Assembly (NCBI GenBank): GCA_963708455.1
Contig: CAVPSQ010000010.1
Span: 1,364,001-1,428,000 of the forward strand
DNA from: CAIMUS01 sp963708455
GTDB lineage: Bacteria; Pseudomonadota; Gammaproteobacteria; Competibacterales; Competibacteraceae
Length of the DNA stretch: 64,000 bases
Direction of reading: 5' to 3'
How positions within the stretch are numbered: position 1 is the stretch's first letter; each line of letters starts with the position of its first letter. The notes below the pieces were generated by a model. It did no database searches. It had not been told where the DNA came from and worked only from the letters and a program-made list of their open reading frames with translations. Below, piece by piece: positions 40,332-49,318 of the stretch. The translations under genes were made by a program, and so were the position numbers.

Positions 40332-42101
40332 ATGGCTAAAGAACTCTACAATCTGGGCGAAATGCCTCCCCTGGGCGAGATTCCCGAAAAAATGCACGCC
40401 TGGCTGATCCGTCCCGAGCGGTTCGGCACCCCGATGGAGGCGTTTCAGAAGGAAGTCGTCGATATGCCGCCCATTGCCGACGACGAGGTGCTGGTCTATG
40501 TGATGGCGGCAGGCATCAACTACAACAACGTCTGGGCCGGGCTGGGCATTCCGATCGACGTTATCGGCGCCCGCAACAAGGCCTTTGCCCGGGGAGAACA
40601 AGGCGAACCGGAGCCCTTTCACATCGGCGGCAGCGACGCCTCCGGCATCGTCTACAAGGTCGGCAAGGATGTAACCAACGTCAAGGTCGGCGACGAGGTG
40701 GTAATCCACTGCGGCCGCTGGGACCGCAACTGCCCCTGGGTCAAGGGCGGCGGCGATCCCATGTACTCGCCGACCTACCGCATCTGGGCCTACGAGACCA
40801 ACTGGGGCAGTTTCGCTCAGTTCGCCAAGGTGCAGGGCCAGCAGTGCATGCCCAAGCCCAAGCACATGACCTGGGAAGGGGCAGCGGCCTATACCCTGGT
40901 CGCGGCGACGGCCTGGCGCATGCTGCACGGCTGGGGCGTCAATTCGGTCAAGCAGGGCGATGTGGCGCTGATCTGGGGCGGCGCCGGCGGTCTGGGTTCG
41001 ATGGCGATTCAAATCGCCAAGGCGGCAGGCGCGACCCCCATCGCCATCGTCTCCGGCGAGGACAAGTTCGATTACTGCATGAAGCTGGGCGCCAAGGGTT
41101 GCATCAACCGTAACGACTTCGATCACTGGGGGATGTTGCCGCACTGGAAGGACAATGTAGGCTACGCCAACTGGCTGAAGGGGGTGCGCAAGTTCGGCGT
41201 AGCGATCTGGGATGTGCTGGGTGAAAAGCGCGCGCCGAATATCGTCTTCGAGCATCCTGGGGAAACCACCATCCCGACCTCGATCTTTGTCTGCGACACG
41301 GGCGGCATGGTGGTGGTCTGTGCCGGCACTACCGGCTACAACGCCACGGTCGATCTGCGCTACCTGTGGATGCGGCAGAAGCGGCTGCAGGGCTCGCATT
41401 TCGCCAACGGCGTGCAGTCCAACCAGATGAATGAACTGGCGTTGCGCGGCCTGCTGGATCCCTGCATGTCGCAGGCGTTCACTTACGATGAGATACCCTA
41501 CGTGCATCAGCTGATGTACGAAAACAAACACCCCCACGGCAATATGTCGGTGCTGGTCGGGGCCACCGAATTCGGTCTCGGCATCAGCGGCGAGCCGCCA
41601 ATAGCGCTGCCGCATCCAACCCTACCCAAGGGTGATGTCCACACCACACCGCATCCGTACCCGATGTCCGAACCGCTGCCCAGCATCGCCGAAGCCGAAA
41701 CAATCACGATCGTCGATGACGGCACCAAGGTCGAGAAGCTGATGCATCGCGGCATCATCGCCTGCGACCCGAACGACACAGTGGCTCAGGTGGCGAAAAT
41801 CATGATTGACAAGGACATTCATGCTGTCGTGGTGATGGAAGGCGGCCAGGCAGTCGGCGTGGTGTCGCAGACCGACATGGTGCTGGCACGGCAGGGCCGA
41901 ACCCCGGACGAGGCACGGGCTCTGTCGGCACGTGACATCATGACCCCCGGCTGCGCGACTTGCGATGCCGGCACGTTGCTAAGCGAGGCGGTCAGCCTGA
42001 TGACCAGCCGACGAATGCATCGCCTGGTAGTTACTGAAAACGGCCAACCGGCTGGTGTGATTTCCATGACCGACATAGTCCGCAAGCTCATCTTGGAGTA
42101 A
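40332..42101 (+). CDS. ccr: Crotonyl-CoA carboxylase/reductase fused to a CBS-domain pair
   Basis: 589 residues. The N-terminal about 430 residues are a full crotonyl-CoA carboxylase/reductase (MDR superfamily), which reductively carboxylates crotonyl-CoA to ethylmalonyl-CoA with NADPH and CO2. Seen are AAGINYNNVWAGLG, IWAYETNWGSFAQF and LQGSHFANG, matching the Asn, Glu and His CO2-binding positions known in Kitasatospora CCR, plus the NADPH loop GGAGGLGSMAIQIAKAAGA. After a Pro-rich linker (about 430-465) two CBS domains follow (VEKLMHRGIIACDPNDTVAQ and ARDIMTPGCATCDAG), which usually bind adenine nucleotides. This fusion is not known to me in characterised CCRs. The ATG is preceded by AAGAGAACGTAAAG. 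Confidence 0.93.
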   Translation: MAKELYNLGEMPPLGEIPEKMHAWLIRPERFGTPMEAFQKEVVDMPPIADDEVLVYVMAAGINYNNVWAGLGIPIDVIGARNKAFARGEQGEPEPFHIGGSDASGIVYKVGKDVTNVKVGDEVVIHCGRWDRNCPWVKGGGDPMYSPTYRIWAYETNWGSFAQFAKVQGQQCMPKPKHMTWEGAAAYTLVAATAWRMLHGWGVNSVKQGDVALIWGGAGGLGSMAIQIAKAAGATPIAIVSGEDKFDYCMKLGAKGCINRNDFDHWGMLPHWKDNVGYANWLKGVRKFGVAIWDVLGEKRAPNIVFEHPGETTIPTSIFVCDTGGMVVVCAGTTGYNATVDLRYLWMRQKRLQGSHFANGVQSNQMNELALRGLLDPCMSQAFTYDEIPYVHQLMYENKHPHGNMSVLVGATEFGLGISGEPPIALPHPTLPKGDVHTTPHPYPMSEPLPSIAEAETITIVDDGTKVEKLMHRGIIACDPNDTVAQVAKIMIDKDIHAVVVMEGGQAVGVVSQTDMVLARQGRTPDEARALSARDIMTPGCATCDAGTLLSEAVSLMTSRRMHRLVVTENGQPAGVISMTDIVRKLILE

Positions 42102-42412
42102 GCAAGCAGCACTAAGGTGATTTCCTGAAAAGCTGATACCTGTCGATCCAGTTTTTATTCCCCCTGCCAAGGGGGGGTGCCCGAAAGATGGGGGGTGGTA
42201 GTCCGCAAGATCAAACCACCCCGGCGCTACGCGCCACCCCTCCTTATCTAAGGCGGGGAATCCAGACCCACCCCTGCCCGGCTTTCCGGTATAGCCTTTG
42301 CCAGAAACCACCTAAGAAGTTCTTTGGCGACGGCGGAGTCTCAGGGTCGGCCCGGGCCCGCCGTTCCGGGCCCGGCATAGGAGGAACGCTTCGATGACTG
42401 CCGACTGGTCGA
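42102..42412. other. Intergenic repeat-rich segment
   Basis: No gene is seen. It contains a palindromic element near 42228-42265 (resembling window start 1-30), a GC-rich inverted repeat near 42350-42377 and, at 42394, an ATG with a good GGAGG ribosome binding site whose frame is broken soon after; it may be the original start of the next gene. Confidence 0.5.
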
Positions 42413-43513
42413 GTGGAAAGCGATGCTGGACAGCCACTATCCAAATTTTTATGGGACGAGAAGATGCAATGGGCTACTCGAACGGTGATCAAGCGAATGG
42501 AGCAGGGTGGGATTCCGGATGTTTTTATCCGATTCGGTATCCGCTACCTCCTCCGGCAACGCCTGGCCTCCTTGCCCTTGGATGATCCTGAAGCCGGCGA
42601 AACCTACCTCAGACATTTTCTCGAATCGATGGCGAGTAGCCCGGTCGCGCCTTTACCTGAAATGGCCAACGAGCAGCATTACGAGTTGCCACCCGTGTTT
42701 TTCGAACAGGTGCTCGGTGCGCGCCGCAAGTACAGCGGTTGCTATTGGTCCAAGGCGGTAAACACACTCGACGAGGCCGAGACACAAGCCTTGCAAGTGA
42801 CCTGCACCAGGGCCGACATCGCCGATGGGCAGACCATCCTGGAATTGGGTTGCGGCTGGGGTTCCCTCAGCTTGTGGATGGCGGAGCACTATCCGGCCAG
42901 TCGCATTACCGCGGTTTCCAATTCCCACGCACAGCGGACGTACCTCCTCGACCGCGTGGCGCGGGCGGGATTGACCAACCTTGAGGTCATCACCGCTGAC
43001 ATGAACGACTTTCAACCCCCACGACAGTACGATCGGGTCGTGTCGGTGGAGATGTTCGAGCACATGCGCAATTGGCGGGAACTGTTCCACCGCATCGCCG
43101 ACGGCTTGAATCCCGGCGGCAAGTTTTTCATGCACATCTTCTGTCAGCGCGCCCTCCCCTATGAATTCATCGCAGCGGACGAGCGTGATTGGATGAGCCG
43201 GTATTTCTTTTCAGGTGGCATGATGCCCAGTTGCGACCTGCCGCTCCATTTTCAGGATCGCCTCCAACTCGCCGCACGCTGGTGCTGGAACGGCCGGCAT
43301 TACGAAAAGACCAGTAATGCCTGGCTTGCCAACATGGACCGACACAAGGCGGAAATCTGGCCGATCTTGGTGGCAACCTATGGCGCGGAACGGGCTCAAA
43401 TCTGGTGGACACGCTGGCGGGTGTTCTTCATGGCCTGTGCCGAGCTCTTCGGTTATCGCGGTGGTAAGGAATGGCTAGTGGGTCACTATCTTTTTGAATC
43501 GCCCGCCGCGTGA
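42413..43513 (+). CDS. CFA-synthase-like SAM methyltransferase
   Basis: 366 residues in this frame. SAM-binding motif I ILELGCGWGSLSLWMAEHYP and the cyclopropane-fatty-acid synthase-like DRVVSVEMFEHMRNW and MHIFCQRALPYEFI stretches are seen. Likely acts on membrane or fatty acyl substrates. GTG at 42413 gives the longest frame but has no ribosome binding site. The ATG at 42394 has GGAGG, but the frame shifts between 42394 and 42413, so one base may be wrong near the start. It is followed by a small ORF and a DUF6134-like protein, which often occur in this neighbourhood. Confidence 0.75.
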   Translation: MESDAGQPLSKFLWDEKMQWATRTVIKRMEQGGIPDVFIRFGIRYLLRQRLASLPLDDPEAGETYLRHFLESMASSPVAPLPEMANEQHYELPPVFFEQVLGARRKYSGCYWSKAVNTLDEAETQALQVTCTRADIADGQTILELGCGWGSLSLWMAEHYPASRITAVSNSHAQRTYLLDRVARAGLTNLEVITADMNDFQPPRQYDRVVSVEMFEHMRNWRELFHRIADGLNPGGKFFMHIFCQRALPYEFIAADERDWMSRYFFSGGMMPSCDLPLHFQDRLQLAARWCWNGRHYEKTSNAWLANMDRHKAEIWPILVATYGAERAQIWWTRWRVFFMACAELFGYRGGKEWLVGHYLFESPAA

Positions 43514-43523
43514 GGCAGCCTCG

Positions 43524-43652
43524 ATGTATCGCCCAGCGTCCCCAGCACCTTTCACGCACCGGGTCGTCGTCAACGTTGTCCTTGCGGTGACGGCGTTGAG
43601 CCTCGGCTGGAGGATGATGCTTTTTTCCAGCACCGCCCCATTCTCTCGATAA
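43524..43652 (+). CDS. Hypothetical small membrane protein
   Basis: 42 residues (MYRPASPAPFTHRVVVNVVLAV, then TALSLGWRMMLF...) with one predicted hydrophobic helix. It lies between two genes in the same direction with small gaps. No homology is recognised; it may be spurious. Confidence 0.3.
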   Translation: MYRPASPAPFTHRVVVNVVLAVTALSLGWRMMLFSSTAPFSR

Positions 43653-43670
43653 AACGCGCGAGTCCTTACC

Positions 43671-44312
43671 ATGAACAGAGCGATTTTCCTGCTTTCACTA
43701 TTGTTACTGACCCCCTTGAATCCCCTGCAAGCCGCTCCGGGCGTGGAGGAGTGGAACTTCAAGGTCTACCTTGACGACACGCCGGTGGGTTATCACCGTT
43801 TCACACTGACCGAGACGGCAGCGGGGCGCGAATTGCGCAGCGAGGCGCGCTTCGATGTGAAGTTGCTGCTGTTCACAGCTTACAGCTATCGGCATAAGGC
43901 CACCGAATCCTGGCGCGGGGATTGCCTCATCGGACTCGAGGCCAGCACCGATGACAACGGCGATGCGACGGCGGTGAGAGGCGTGCTCGAGGGGGGTCGT
44001 TTCCGGTTAACGACGAACCCGGCTCCAACCGATTTACCTGCTTGCGTCATGACCTTCGCCTACTGGCATCCGGACATGATCGCCCAGAAACGACTGCTGA
44101 ACCCCCAGACCGGCGAATACACGGCAGTGACGGTCTCGCCGCAAGGGGAGGAGAAAATTCCAGTGAAGGGAGTGGCACAGGCCGCCCGGCGTTACCGGCT
44201 GGATGCCGGCAAAGTCCAGATCGATCTTTGGTATGGAACCGAGGATCGCCGCTGGCTGGCGCTGGATTCCAATCTGGACAACGGCCGTAAGCTGCTTTAT
44301 CGGCTCGAGTAG
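43671..44312 (+). CDS. DUF6134-like exported protein
   Basis: 213 residues with a signal peptide (AIFLLSLLLLTPLNPLQAAPG) and a beta-rich body (WNFKVYLDDTPVGYHRFTLTE, AARRYRLDAGKVQIDLWYG). It resembles a family of periplasmic proteins (DUF6134) found next to CFA-synthase-like genes; naming is by resemblance only. The function is unknown. ATG at 43671 lacks a strong Shine-Dalgarno site. Confidence 0.65.
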   Translation: MNRAIFLLSLLLLTPLNPLQAAPGVEEWNFKVYLDDTPVGYHRFTLTETAAGRELRSEARFDVKLLLFTAYSYRHKATESWRGDCLIGLEASTDDNGDATAVRGVLEGGRFRLTTNPAPTDLPACVMTFAYWHPDMIAQKRLLNPQTGEYTAVTVSPQGEEKIPVKGVAQAARRYRLDAGKVQIDLWYGTEDRRWLALDSNLDNGRKLLYRLE

Positions 44313-44369
44313 ATCAAAGAGACCATCATGCGTACCAGTGCCAGCAGCTTGTAACGCCTGTCTCAGGCA

Positions 44370-44918
44370 TCACCAGTTAGCGGTACCTGGCTCGCCCTTG
44401 AAGGGACCCACTACCTCGCGGGTAACCCACCCACCGTAGAATCCTCCCGGTTGTGGCAGCACGCTTTCTCCGGAGACGTAGCACTCAACTTTGGATGGGT
44501 AGAACGATAGGTAGCGGCGAATCCTCTCGAACGCCGAGGTAGGCGAGTCGTAGCTCCAGCCAACAGCACCCAACTCGGGCGAGGAGAGGAGTGCCCAGTA
44601 AGTGGCTCTTCCTTTCCACTCGCAGAGGGAGCTTCCCTTCGCTCGAAGCAATTTGGTCCAGTCAACGGCATCGGGTGGAAGGTAAAAGGTAGGTGGGCTT
44701 GCCGTTTCAAGCACCCGGACGGTCGACGTGGAGGAGGCAATGACTGCACCTGCTCTCTTCACCTCGACTAAGCGCGAATCCGGCTCAATACGCGGCGGCC
44801 GCGGATAATCCCACACCGATTCCTGGCCGGGACCCGGTTGGTGCGCGAACGGTGGCCTCGATTGTCCGTGGAACAGCCACATGGCCTGTCGGTTGCTCGT
44901 CACGTGTCGTTTGCTCAA
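44370..44918 (-). CDS. DUF427 domain protein
   Basis: 182 residues. The DUF427 core (VEVKRAGAVIASSTSTVRVLETASPPTFYLPPDAVDW, RATYWALLSS, GGWVTREVVGPFKGEPGTANW) is visible, with a leading basic tail. Some members are proposed to bind small molecules; no activity is set. The first about 30 residues may be over-extended. It is convergent with the DUF6134-like gene. Confidence 0.7.
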   Translation of the reverse strand: MSKRHVTSNRQAMWLFHGQSRPPFAHQPGPGQESVWDYPRPPRIEPDSRLVEVKRAGAVIASSTSTVRVLETASPPTFYLPPDAVDWTKLLRAKGSSLCEWKGRATYWALLSSPELGAVGWSYDSPTSAFERIRRYLSFYPSKVECYVSGESVLPQPGGFYGGWVTREVVGPFKGEPGTANW

Positions 44919-45026
44919 TTCGGCCTGACTCCCGGCTTCAGCGGTAGCACGTTAGTACCGTCCGCTGCAAGCTTCAAGGTGACAGAGGACGCCTATAACT
45001 GGCGTCCTCCAGCGAAGCCACCGGGA

Positions 45027-45239
45027 TTAGCTGCCCTGCCTCACGCCGAGCTTGGCCGCATTACCGGCGACCACTGCGGCAGGCTGAGAGGTCGTCTGCG
45101 CCGTGGTCAGGGTGTCTGCCGTCACCGCGTTACTGATCGTGGTGGCCATCACGGAGAGGGCCAGGACTACCGTCGCCAGAATGGAGGCCGGCAGCAGGGC
45201 GACTTTCAACAGGTTGACATCTTGGGTACGTGCGTTCAT
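45027..45239 (-). CDS. Small single-span membrane protein, unknown
   Basis: 70 residues: a short N-terminal soluble part, one hydrophobic segment (VALLPASILATVVLALSVMATT) and an Ala/Thr/Gln-rich, mostly uncharged tail. AGGA lies 11 nt upstream, and a near-consensus sigma-70 promoter lies 58 bp upstream. The strong promoter supports a real gene. No homologue is recognised. The 107 bp downstream contains no gene. Confidence 0.5.
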   Translation of the reverse strand: MNARTQDVNLLKVALLPASILATVVLALSVMATTISNAVTADTLTTAQTTSQPAAVVAGNAAKLGVRQGS

Positions 45240-45296
45240 GAGTCTGTCCTCGTGGTGGTGAGTGGAAAGTAAAAGCCTGTATAAGATTTGTGCAGT

Positions 45297-45325
45297 ATCT
45301 TAGCGATCTGTTCACTACTTGTCAA
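45297..45325 (-). promoter_or_regulatory. Sigma-70 promoter for the small membrane protein
   Basis: Minus strand: TTGACA at 45325-45320, 17-bp spacer, TAAGAT at 45302-45297. The surroundings (45300-45370) are much more AT-rich than average. It reads toward 45239. Confidence 0.65.
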
Positions 45326-45644
45326 CATATTTTTTGGACATGCACTCAAATTTTTTTGACAAGCCATGAACAAGACATAATTCTTCTTACCCAGGCTGCT
45401 ATACACTCCCCTTAACGGCATCCGCCGACATGGCCCGGCCGCCATCCCGACAGCGGCGTTGGCCATGACCAGGTCGCTGATGCACCCCATGCGCAGGCAG
45501 TCCAGTCCGCTTCTTCTCTTCTGCTCCCTCATCAAATCCCTGGGGCGCCCGTCTACGGGGCGTCACCAGGCGGCGAAGACGGCGGCGCTCCCAGGGGCTA
45601 TACTTACCGCCATCATCAGATTTCACCAAGGCAAGGATACCCCG
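45326..45644. other. Promoter-upstream and leader region of the CHAT gene
   Basis: No gene is supported, although the CHAT frame is open upstream to 45459. A looser copy of the dispersed palindrome (CCTGGGGCGCCCG ... GGCGGCGCTCCCAGG at about 45539-45597) lies just ahead of the CHAT start and could act as a hairpin. Confidence 0.5.
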
Positions 45645-48600
45645 ATGTCCACCCTGCTCATCCGCCACCTGGAGAACAGCGACCCGCCGCGCTTTCAAGT
45701 CGTCCGCGCCGCCGATGTCAAAGCGACCGACCCGGTGCCCGTGCCCGATCCGCTGCGCCTGCCGTTGCCGGAGCGTCCGGATACGCCGCTGGGCGCGGAA
45801 TTGCGCTGGTATCTGGAAGAGTTTCTGGAGTATCCCTTTCCACCTCAGATCGAGCGGGCCGAAACGGTTCAGGCCGCGCTGCAAGGCTGGGGCAAACAGG
45901 CGTTTACGACGCTGTTCGGGTCTGGCCTGGGACGGGATTTCTACAGCGACGCGGCCCGGCAGGGGCTGGAGCAACTGCATCTACAAATCGCCAGCGACGA
46001 TCCCGGTATATTGGCCTGGCCGTGGGAAGCCTTGCACGATCCTCAAGTCGGGCCGCTGGCGCATCTCTGTCGGATCGAGCGGCGGCTGGATCAGTTGCGC
46101 GATCCGCTGGAACTGGCGGAAGGCTTGCCCCGCGACTGCATCCATATTCTGCTGCTCACCGCCCGACCGTATGAGGGCGATGTGCGTTACCGCTCGCTAT
46201 CGCGCCCCTTGGTGGAATTGATCAAGAAGCAGCACTTGCCTGCACAGGTCACCGTGCTGCGGCCACCGACATTCGACACGCTGCGTCATCATTTGCGGGA
46301 ACGACCCGCCTATTACCATATCGTCCATTTCGACGGTCACGGTGGTTACGGGCCGGCGGAGAGCGGTGGCGCTGTCGCGTCGGCGCATCTGTTTCGAGGC
46401 TATCAAGGGCGGCTGATCTTCGAGACCGAAGACGGTAAGCCGGACGCCATCACCGCCGAGCAGGTCAGCGCGCTGTTGCGGGAGTATCGCATTCCGGTGA
46501 TGGTGCTGAACGCCTGTCAGTCGGCGATGGTGGACTCCCGCGCCGAAGACGCTTTTGCATCGGTGGCGGCGGCGCTGTTGCGGGCGGGGATTCGCAGCGT
46601 GGTGGCAATGGCCTATTCGCTGTACGTCAGCGGCGGTGAGGAATTTCTGCCGGGTTTCTATCAACGGCTGTTCGAGTCCGGCAATGTGGCCGAAGCGGTG
46701 CGGGCCGGGCGACAGGCGATGCTGCGCCAACCGGGGCGGGTGTGCGCACGGGGTCGGTTTCCGCTGGAGGACTGGCTGGTTCCGGTGGTGTATCAGCAGC
46801 AACCACTGGATTTGAGCTTTGTCGGTCAGCGGCGGGTGGAGACGCCGCCGGGACCGGCCTTGCCGGAGGAAGCGCAGGACAAGGAAAAACCCTATGGCTT
46901 TATCGGTCGCGATGGCGCGCTGCTGGCGCTGGAACGGGCCTTGCGGCGACCGCCGGCGGGCATCCTGATTCAGGGACTGGCCGGAGTGGGCAAGACCACG
47001 CTGGCCCGTGGGCTGACGCAGTGGCTGCGCGACACCGACGGCTTGGGCGAAGGCTGTTTCTGGTTCACCTTCAACGACATTCGCAGCAGCGACTATGTCG
47101 TCAACCGCCTGGTGGAAGGACTGTTCGGGACCCAGGCATTGGCGGCTGATGAGGCACAGAAACGGGCGGACTTGGTGAAGGCGTTACGGGAGCGTCCCTT
47201 TATCCTGGTCTGGGACAATTTCGAATCGGCGGCGGGCATTCCCGGCACGCCGCTGGAAGCGCGCCTGCCGCCGGAAGATCGGGACGCATTACGGACGTTT
47301 CTAACTGAGCTGCGCGGCGGGCGCAGCAAAGTGATCATCACCAGCCGCAGCCGGGAAAGCTGGCTCGGTGGTCCGACGCAGTGCTATGTGCTGCCTATCG
47401 GCGGCTTGCAGGGCGAGGAACGCTGGAGCTATGCCGCCGCCATTCTGCGGGATCTGGGCAAAAGCGCAGATCAGAACGATCCGGGACTGGTGGAGTTGAT
47501 GAACCTGCTGGACGGTCATCCGCTGGCGATGCGGGTGATGCTGCCCCGGCTGGGTGAATTAAGCGCCACCGCGCTGGTGGAGCAATTGCGCGGGCGACTG
47601 CATGAACTGGAGGGCCATGACGATCCCTTGCAGGCCCGGCTGTTCGCGGCGTTGGGCTTTGCGACGGAAGCGCTGTCGGAGGATTTGCAGCCCTTGCTGG
47701 TCTCGCTGGCCTTGCATGAGCGGTTCGTAGATGCCAAGCTCCTGGAATACATGGCGCAACAGGCCGACAGCCGGTTCGACCGGACGACCATCGACCGCTT
47801 TATGAATACGCTGGAAATCGCCGGTCTGCTGCGTGGCTGGGGACAAGGGGTGTACGAACTGCACCCGGCGCTGACCGGTTTTCTGCGGAGTCGGTTGCCG
47901 GTCGTTCCGGCAGACGCCCAGCGGGACGCCTGGCTGCGGGCGTTTGTGGATGTCATGGGGCGGCTTGCCGATGCACTGGCGCCCAAGGAACTGCACGAGC
48001 AGCGGGTTCCGTTTCACTGGCACGGTGTCAATTTTGATACGGCCTTGGCGGAGGCGGAGACGTTGGGCATGGATGCTCACTTCGCCGCCCTGACTCAGGC
48101 GTTGGGCGAGTATACTCGTCAACAATGGGACTTTGCCAGCGCGGTTCGGCGTTTCGAGGCGTTGGCGGAACATAGCAAGCAACGCGGTGATGCAAAAGGC
48201 GAAGCCGGCGCTTATCACCAGTTGGGGATGATTGCCGAGGAGCGGCGGGACTTCGCGGCGGCCGAGCAGTGGTATCAGAAGTCCCTGGCGATTTCGGAAA
48301 AACTCGGCATTGAGCACTACGCGGCCAGCACCTATCACCAGTTGGGGATGATTGCCGAGGAGCGGCGGGACTTCGCGGCGGCCGAGCAGTGGTGTCAGAA
48401 GTCCCTGGCGATTTCGGAAAAACTCGGCATTGAGCACTACGCGGCCATCACCTATCACCAGTTGGGGATGATTGCCCAGGAGCGGCGGGACTTCGCGGCG
48501 GCCGAGCAGTGGTATCAGAAGTCCCTGGCGATTGAGGAAAAGCACGGCAACGAGCACGGCGCGGCCAGAGTCTATCACCAGTTGGGGATTATTGCCCAGG

Positions 48601-49232
48601 AGCGGCGGGACTTCGCGGCGGCCGAGCAGTGGTATCACAAGTCCCTGGCGATCAAGGAAAAGCACGGCAACGAGCACGGCGCGGCCATGACCTATCACCA
48701 GCTGGGGATGATTGCCGAGGAGCGGCGGGACTTCGCGGCGGCCGAGCAGTGGTATCAGAAGTCCCTGGCGATTGAGGAAAAGCACGGCAACGAGCACGGC
48801 GCGGCCCTCACCTATCACCAGTTGGGGATGATTGCCGAGGAGCGGCGGGACTTCGCGGCGGCCGAGCAGTGGTATCAGAAGTCCCTGGCGATTTCGGAAA
48901 AGCACGGCGACGAGCACGGCGCGGCCAGCGCCTGTGGTCAATTAGGCATTCTTGCCGGACTGCAAAACCATTTTCTGGAATCCGGACGCTGGCTGGTCCG
49001 GGCTATCGTGGGTTTCGCCCATCAGCGGGACCCGCACAATGTTGAACGGGGCGTTAACAATTTCATGATTAACTATTGCCAGGCCCCACCCGCCGACCAG
49101 GCGGCACTTCGGCAAATCTGGGAAGAAGCCGGGTTAGGGGCGTTTCCCGAGAGCGGGGATCAGACAGCCCCGGCGAAGCGAAGTTGGAAAGAGAAAATGT
49201 TTGGCTGGTTGGGACGGCGGCGGGGGAACTGA
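45645..49232 (+). CDS. CHAT protease / NB-ARC NTPase / TPR protein
   Basis: 1195 residues. The N-terminal CHAT caspase-like domain has the catalytic dyad H232 (YYHIVHFDGHGGYG) and C291 (VLNACQS). The central STAND-type NB-ARC/NACHT NTPase has Walker A GLAGVGKTTLA (about residues 444-454) and Walker B FILVWDNFE. A helical region follows, then C-terminal TPRs; six 40-residue repeats (about residues 857-1096) are near-identical. The domain order (effector, switch, sensor) is that of bacterial STAND immune or cell-death proteins; the ligand would be sensed by the TPRs. MSTLLIRHLEN at 45645 has AAGGA upstream. It is followed by brnTA and the unknown gene at 49855. Confidence 0.9.
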   Translation: MSTLLIRHLENSDPPRFQVVRAADVKATDPVPVPDPLRLPLPERPDTPLGAELRWYLEEFLEYPFPPQIERAETVQAALQGWGKQAFTTLFGSGLGRDFYSDAARQGLEQLHLQIASDDPGILAWPWEALHDPQVGPLAHLCRIERRLDQLRDPLELAEGLPRDCIHILLLTARPYEGDVRYRSLSRPLVELIKKQHLPAQVTVLRPPTFDTLRHHLRERPAYYHIVHFDGHGGYGPAESGGAVASAHLFRGYQGRLIFETEDGKPDAITAEQVSALLREYRIPVMVLNACQSAMVDSRAEDAFASVAAALLRAGIRSVVAMAYSLYVSGGEEFLPGFYQRLFESGNVAEAVRAGRQAMLRQPGRVCARGRFPLEDWLVPVVYQQQPLDLSFVGQRRVETPPGPALPEEAQDKEKPYGFIGRDGALLALERALRRPPAGILIQGLAGVGKTTLARGLTQWLRDTDGLGEGCFWFTFNDIRSSDYVVNRLVEGLFGTQALAADEAQKRADLVKALRERPFILVWDNFESAAGIPGTPLEARLPPEDRDALRTFLTELRGGRSKVIITSRSRESWLGGPTQCYVLPIGGLQGEERWSYAAAILRDLGKSADQNDPGLVELMNLLDGHPLAMRVMLPRLGELSATALVEQLRGRLHELEGHDDPLQARLFAALGFATEALSEDLQPLLVSLALHERFVDAKLLEYMAQQADSRFDRTTIDRFMNTLEIAGLLRGWGQGVYELHPALTGFLRSRLPVVPADAQRDAWLRAFVDVMGRLADALAPKELHEQRVPFHWHGVNFDTALAEAETLGMDAHFAALTQALGEYTRQQWDFASAVRRFEALAEHSKQRGDAKGEAGAYHQLGMIAEERRDFAAAEQWYQKSLAISEKLGIEHYAASTYHQLGMIAEERRDFAAAEQWCQKSLAISEKLGIEHYAAITYHQLGMIAQERRDFAAAEQWYQKSLAIEEKHGNEHGAARVYHQLGIIAQERRDFAAAEQWYHKSLAIKEKHGNEHGAAMTYHQLGMIAEERRDFAAAEQWYQKSLAIEEKHGNEHGAALTYHQLGMIAEERRDFAAAEQWYQKSLAISEKHGDEHGAASACGQLGILAGLQNHFLESGRWLVRAIVGFAHQRDPHNVERGVNNFMINYCQAPPADQAALRQIWEEAGLGAFPESGDQTAPAKRSWKEKMFGWLGRRRGN
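48213..48932 (+). repeat. Six near-identical 120-bp repeats coding TPRs
   Basis: Units begin at 48213, 48333, 48453, 48573, 48693 and 48813. The second halves differ in a few bases around the codons after GEKxG... while the YHQLGMIAEERRDFAAAEQW part is identical in most. This is DNA-level tandem duplication, so copy number could vary. Not a CRISPR array: the repeats are contiguous and coding. Confidence 0.92.
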
Positions 49233-49318
49233 CGGCCTTGATTGTTTATGTCCGTGATCAAAGTGCTGCGATTTGGTATTACGGGAAGCCGTGCCGCTAT
49301 GAAAGATGAGTTTGTCTG

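Noticed and set aside
40308..41615. 435-codon frame on the minus strand
   Set aside because: Antisense shadow of ccr; His/Asp/Gly-rich composition only reflects GC-rich codon bias.
48213..48932. CRISPR array
   Set aside because: The repeats are 120 bp, contiguous, have no spacers and code for TPRs.
47559..48941. 460-codon minus-strand frame with repeated RREVPPLLGN segments
   Set aside because: It is the complement of the six TPR repeats; the CHAT gene explains it.
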